Source: Anaerolineales bacterium UBA3940 (lineage in GTDB: Bacteria > Chloroflexota > Anaerolineae > Aggregatilineales > UBA3940). From it: 15,113 nt of DNA. Each line of letters begins with the position of its first letter. Positions within the stretch are counted from its first letter, which is position 1. A program made the translations under genes and the position numbers. This document shows, piece after piece, positions 12,055 through 15,113 of this stretch. Under the pieces are notes generated by a model, which saw only the letters and a program-made list of their open reading frames with translations, ran no database searches and was not told the origin of the DNA. The stretch lies in contig DGDY01000050.1 in NCBI GenBank assembly GCA_002385675.1, forward strand, positions 1-15,113, in the 5' to 3' direction.

Positions 12055-13209
12055 ATGATCATCAGTCCCTTCTGGGCAGAACTAGTGGAGACGCGTACAT
12101 ACGAGCTTGGCGAGTATGTCTTTAAAGAGGGCGACCCCGGCGATGAGCTGTTTTACATCAGCGGGGGGCAGGTGGCGATCATCAAAGACGCCTTTGGCCC
12201 GTCTCCACTGGTGCTGAACTTCCGCGGCAAGGGTGACATGATCGGTGAGATTGCGCTGCTGACGAACGAGCCGCGCACGGCGTCTGTGCTGGCAATTGAA
12301 AAGACAACCATGCATGTCCTGTCGCGTGAGGCGTTCTGGCGCAAGTTCGATGAGGACACTGCCTTCAGGCAGACGGTGATGCAGACGTTGATCAGCCGGC
12401 TGCTGGCTGCCGACGAGAGCCGCCTGCAGACCGCCGCCGCCGAGCGCGACCTGTTCAACCGGCTGTCCTCGATTGCCAACGAGAACGAGCGGCTGGCTGA
12501 GATCATGCAACTCCGGCAGGAGACGATGCGCTTCATCGTGCACGACCTGCGGAACCCGCTCAACCTCGTCATGATGGCGCTGTCGCTGATTGAGGATGAC
12601 ACGGAGAAGTGCCCGCTCGACGCGGACGCGCGCCGCTTCCTGGCGCTGGCGTCGGGCGGCGTGCGGCGGATGTTCGCGCTGGTCGAGTCGCTGCTGGATG
12701 TAGAGCGTCTTGACAGCGGCGACGCGACTCTGAACCTGGAGCCGCTCGACATGGTGGAGCTGGTGGACCTGCTCGTCGAGCAGCACCGCCCGCTCGCCTG
12801 GGCTTCTGAGGTCAATCTGACCGTCGAGCATGAGACGCGCGACGTGCCGCTGATCTCTGGCGACCGCATCCGGCTGGAACGCGTGCTGATCAACCTGCTT
12901 GACAACGCGGTGAAATACTCCCGTGGGGAGAAGGGCGTGATCGTCCAGACGGCGGTGTACGACGGCCAACTGCGCGTCGCCGTCGAGGACAGCGGGCCGG
13001 GCATCCCTCCGGAGCAGCGCGCGCGGGTGTTCGACCGTTTCGTGCAGCTTGACGGTCGCTCGGAGGATCGGCGGGGCTTTGGGCTGGGGCTGGCCTTCTG
13101 CCGCTCGGCGATTACGGCTCACGGCGGGCAGATCTGGGTAGAGGACGGGCACGAAGGCGGCGTGCGCTTCGTCTTTTCGCTCCCTATTGAGGAAGTGGAA
13201 CAAAGTTAA
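12055..13209 (+). CDS. Histidine kinase with N-terminal cyclic-nucleotide-binding domain
   Basis: This soluble 384-residue protein has a cNMP-binding (CAP-like) beta-barrel at about 5-115. Its phosphate-binding cassette 'GEIALLTNEPRTASV' keeps the two key residues of functional pockets, Glu65 (ribose contact) and Arg74 (phosphate contact). A helical linker (about 118-155, with 'NENERLAEIMQLRQETMRF') joins it to HisKA with His163 in FIVHDLRNPLNL. The ATPase domain shows INLLDNAVKYSRGEKG, EDSGPGIPPE, VFDRFVQLDG and GFGLGLAFCRSAITAHGG. It should couple a cyclic nucleotide or similar effector to phosphotransfer in the cytosol. The likely partner is the divergent CheY-like regulator about 200 bp away. 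AGGAG lies about 12 nt before the ATG. A terminator-like leader precedes it and a strong hairpin follows. Confidence 0.94.
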   Translation: MIISPFWAELVETRTYELGEYVFKEGDPGDELFYISGGQVAIIKDAFGPSPLVLNFRGKGDMIGEIALLTNEPRTASVLAIEKTTMHVLSREAFWRKFDEDTAFRQTVMQTLISRLLAADESRLQTAAAERDLFNRLSSIANENERLAEIMQLRQETMRFIVHDLRNPLNLVMMALSLIEDDTEKCPLDADARRFLALASGGVRRMFALVESLLDVERLDSGDATLNLEPLDMVELVDLLVEQHRPLAWASEVNLTVEHETRDVPLISGDRIRLERVLINLLDNAVKYSRGEKGVIVQTAVYDGQLRVAVEDSGPGIPPEQRARVFDRFVQLDGRSEDRRGFGLGLAFCRSAITAHGGQIWVEDGHEGGVRFVFSLPIEEVEQS

Positions 13210-13240
13210 CCCCCTCCGGCCTTCGGTCCCGGAGGGGGTT
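13208..13240. terminator. Strong convergent hairpin with 12-bp perfect stem
   Basis: AACCCCCTCCGG (13208-13219) and CCGGAGGGGGTT (13229-13240) are perfect complements around a 9-nt loop containing UUCG. It starts inside the kinase stop codon and lies between two converging genes, so it probably serves both. T-runs are short on both sides. Confidence 0.65.
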
Positions 13241-13257
13241 GGGCGCAGGCGCGCTCG

Positions 13258-13926
13258 CTACTCACCCTCCAGCAGCGCTAGCAAATCCTCCGGGCTGACT
13301 TCCTCCAGCGACGCAACAATGCGGTCGGCTTCTGCCAGTGCCTCGGGTGTGTGGGTGGTCGTAACGGCGAGGCAGCGCATCCCGGCGGCGCGTGCCGCCC
13401 GTATCCCGTTGAGCGAGTCTTCGATGACGAGGCAGCGCTCCGGGGGCACGCCCAGCCGTTCCGCCGCCAGCAGGAAGATCGCCGGGTCGGGCTTGGCGCG
13501 CGGCACGTCCTCGGTCGAGACGCACACCGCGAACCACTCGCGCAGCGCGAACCGGTCGAGAATGAGGTCGAGGGTGACGCGTGGGGCGGAGGTCGCTATG
13601 GCCTGCTGCCAGCCGTCGGCGGCACAACTGCGCAGCAGCGCGAACGCGCCGGGGACTTCCTTCACACCCTCGACTGCCAGCTCGCGGTAGCGCTGGTCCT
13701 GCTGCCCGCCGATGCGCTCGACTTCCTCCGCCGTCGGCTCACGACCAAACAACTGCCGCAGCACGCCCGCGTTGTCCGTGCCGAACATCCTGTCAAAAAG
13801 CTCGCGCGTCATCTCGAAGCCGAGCGTTTCCCTGGCAACCTCTTGCCAGGCCTGATAGTGCAGGTCACCCGAGTCGACCAGCACTCCATCCATATCCCAG
13901 ACAATTGCGCGTTTGTTGATTGTCAT
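13258..13926 (-). CDS. HAD-superfamily hydrolase, beta-phosphoglucomutase-like
   Basis: This 222-residue protein has all four HAD motifs: DMDGVLVDS with nucleophile Asp11 and acid/base Asp13, motif II Ser113 in ATSAPR, motif III Lys145 in RAKPDP, and motif IV Glu169-Asp170 in VIEDSLNGIRAA. A helical cap lies between about 17 and 90, as in subfamily IA enzymes. The family holds beta-phosphoglucomutases and sugar- or glycolate-phosphate phosphatases; the substrate cannot be fixed from sequence. The start is ATG 13926 with AGGA just upstream, because the motif-I strand begins seven residues in. A longer frame to 14181 adds 85 residues overlapping the L,D-transpeptidase gene and is rejected. It is divergent from that gene. 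A minus-strand TACAAT (13973-13978) is a possible -10, without a good -35. Confidence 0.92.
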   Translation of the reverse strand: MTINKRAIVWDMDGVLVDSGDLHYQAWQEVARETLGFEMTRELFDRMFGTDNAGVLRQLFGREPTAEEVERIGGQQDQRYRELAVEGVKEVPGAFALLRSCAADGWQQAIATSAPRVTLDLILDRFALREWFAVCVSTEDVPRAKPDPAIFLLAAERLGVPPERCLVIEDSLNGIRAARAAGMRCLAVTTTHTPEALAEADRIVASLEEVSPEDLLALLEGE

Positions 13927-14020
13927 AGTATCCTGTTCTAGAGGAGTAGAGGCCTGTTGTTCATAGCTGCCGATTGTATCATCTTTCCTTATGGGTTCGT
14001 AGAGGAGGCTCAGACGGAAT

Positions 14021-15052
14021 ATGAATATCTCTCGCCGTGACTTCCTGAAAACAGCCGGCATGGCCGGGATGGGCCTGATGCTGCCCCCTCTGGGTATCGA
14101 ACGGCCAGACACGCCGCGCAGGAAGCCGACAAACACGTTCTCACACTGGGACGACTCCCCGCTGGGCCGCGTGCAACTCAATGTGATGACCGTCTACGCC
14201 GAGCCTAGCTGGCGCTCGGCGCACCGTGGCTACTATTACTATGATGATGTGGTCCCGGTTGTGGAGGTGGTGGAAGGCGAGGGCCTTTACCCGACGAACA
14301 GCACGTGGCTGAAGATCGACGAGGGCTATATCTACACGTCGTGGATGCAGCCGGTGCGTGAAGAGCCGCCTAACCCGACCGAGAAGATTGACGAGCGCGG
14401 TGCGTGGGGAGTGGTGACGGTGCCGAAGGCGTCGGCACGCTCCGGCCCCGGCGATCAATTCTATGAGCGCGAGAAGATGGTCTACAATACCACGCACCAC
14501 ATCATCGGCGTCGAGAACGACTATTACCGCATCAAGGGAGTGTACGGCGGCGAGTACTGGCTGAAGGCCGCCGAAGTGCGGGTCATCAAGCCGGAGGAGA
14601 TCAAGCCGATCTCGCCGGATGTGCCGCCCGAGGAGAAGCGGATTGAGATCAGCATCCGCGAGCAGCGCCTTGTATGCTACGAGGGTGACGAAGAGGTAAA
14701 GTCCTTCCTCGTTGCAACGGGCATCCCCGCCACCCCGACGCCGCTGGGCGACTTCTCCGTCAACCTGAAGCGGCTGGGCCAGCGCATGACAGGCGGCATG
14801 GGCGACATGTGGTATAACCTGCCCGGCGTCCCCTGGATAGCGTACTTCACGCCGAGCTTTGCGGCGACGCACGGCACATACTGGCACAACGACTACGGGC
14901 GTATGCACAGCAACGGCTGTGTCAACCTGCCGCCGGAAGCCGCCAAGTGGATCTTCCGCTGGACCACGCCGGTGTACGACTACTATGAACTGAGCGTCGT
15001 GCCGGACCCGAAAAAGGGCCAGCCGGGCACGCGGGTGGTCGTGCGCGCGTAG
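14021..15052 (+). CDS. Tat-exported L,D-transpeptidase (YkuD domain) with SH3-like repeats
   Basis: This 343-residue protein opens with a twin-arginine signal, SRRDFLKTAG at 4-13, followed by a short hydrophobic stretch (MAGMGLMLPPLGI). Two SH3-like segments follow: about 50-110 ('QLNVMTVYAEPSW...TWLKIDEGYIYTSWM') and about 128-192 ('ASARSGPGDQFYEREKMV...YWLKAAEVRVI'). The YkuD catalytic domain runs from about 207 to 343, with His284 in ATHGTYWH and HSNGCVNL holding His296 and nucleophile Cys300. It would make 3-3 peptidoglycan cross-links or attach proteins to peptidoglycan outside the membrane. Tat use implies it crosses the membrane folded, or that the signal is of the mixed type. No lipobox Cys is present. 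An AGAGGAGG lies farther upstream than usual and ACGGA closer, so the ribosome site is ambiguous. It is complete, and divergent from the HAD gene by 94 nt. Confidence 0.94.
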   Translation: MNISRRDFLKTAGMAGMGLMLPPLGIERPDTPRRKPTNTFSHWDDSPLGRVQLNVMTVYAEPSWRSAHRGYYYYDDVVPVVEVVEGEGLYPTNSTWLKIDEGYIYTSWMQPVREEPPNPTEKIDERGAWGVVTVPKASARSGPGDQFYEREKMVYNTTHHIIGVENDYYRIKGVYGGEYWLKAAEVRVIKPEEIKPISPDVPPEEKRIEISIREQRLVCYEGDEEVKSFLVATGIPATPTPLGDFSVNLKRLGQRMTGGMGDMWYNLPGVPWIAYFTPSFAATHGTYWHNDYGRMHSNGCVNLPPEAAKWIFRWTTPVYDYYELSVVPDPKKGQPGTRVVVRA

Positions 15053-15113
15053 GCGTATCTTCTCGTAAAAATTTCTGAAGTTCTTTGGCCTGGAGTGTTG
15101 ACAGGCGGGCGGG
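15053..15113. other. Window tail, non-coding
   Basis: These 61 nt after the L,D-transpeptidase stop contain no hairpin that I can see. A perfect TTGACA at 15098-15103 may be the -35 of a promoter for the next gene on the plus strand, whose -10 would lie beyond the window. Confidence 0.3.

Noticed and set aside
11898..12125. 75-codon frame in the cNMP-kinase leader, considered as a leader peptide
   Set aside because: It begins before the likely transcription start and runs into the kinase gene in another frame; no ribosome site, and no run of one amino-acid codon as in classical leader peptides.
12082..13203. Long minus-strand frame of 373 codons
   Set aside because: It is the exact antisense shadow of the cyclic-nucleotide-binding kinase, produced by GC-rich third positions; its translation is low-complexity and shows no family motif.
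13939..14007. Direct repeat TAGAGGAG at 13939-13946 and 14000-14007
   Set aside because: Short and purine-rich; the second copy overlaps a ribosome-site-like sequence, so similarity is easily coincidental.
13927..14181. 85-residue N-terminal extension of the HAD protein
   Set aside because: It would overlap the divergent L,D-transpeptidase start and the intergenic region, while HAD motif I begins seven residues after ATG 13926.
1..15113. CRISPR arrays, tRNAs, insertion sequences, phage genes or toxin-antitoxin pairs
   Set aside because: I looked for spaced direct repeats, cloverleaf-like segments, transposase or integrase motifs and small paired genes, and saw none.

Overview
The window is GC-rich and gene-dense. 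Its contents are housekeeping enzymes, a monovalent-cation/proton antiporter, three histidine kinases, one single-domain response regulator and a Tat-exported L,D-transpeptidase. That gene mix, the GC-rich coding and the small LiaF-like membrane proteins suggest a bacterium of the Chloroflexota, perhaps Anaerolineae. This is an inference from gene style only; no rRNA or other phylogenetic marker is present. I see no tRNA, rRNA, CRISPR array, insertion sequence or phage gene, and the window reads as ordinary chromosome.

Layout, left to right. A 3'-truncated aldehyde dehydrogenase lies on the minus strand (1-1112). It is divergent from two small plus-strand membrane-protein genes (1277-1555 and 1618-2013). 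A short-chain dehydrogenase/reductase (2305-3096) follows behind its own promoter. Next is a large soluble PAS-PAS-GAF histidine kinase (3292-5298). A minus-strand block (8536 to 5329) carries a UbiA-type prenyltransferase, a K+/H+ antiporter of the NhaP2 type and a YigZ/IMPACT-family protein. The plus-strand msrB (8729-9151) is divergent from that block and ends at a good intrinsic terminator. An unrecognised 227-residue minus-strand gene follows (9222-9905).

The region 10021-13209 is a signalling cluster. A CheY-like regulator and a two-TM PAS histidine kinase lie on the minus strand in regulator-then-kinase order. Facing away from them is a soluble kinase whose input domain is a cyclic-nucleotide-binding fold with an apparently intact pocket. 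The last section is a beta-phosphoglucomutase-like HAD phosphatase (minus), divergent from a Tat-signal L,D-transpeptidase (plus).

The most interesting non-coding signal is the roughly 100-nt leader of the cyclic-nucleotide-binding kinase (11945-12054). It holds a -10 box, a small hairpin, a perfect 9-bp terminator-like stem followed by a T-rich run, and a 9-of-10 alternative pairing that would break that stem. This is the layout of a transcription attenuator, not proven here. Other second-look items are TAGGA/TCCTA inverted repeats placed just after the -10 boxes of two separate promoters, a reductase whose catalytic Tyr-x3-Lys has become Ser-x3-Arg, and the unrecognised gene with a 20-bp palindrome in its leader.
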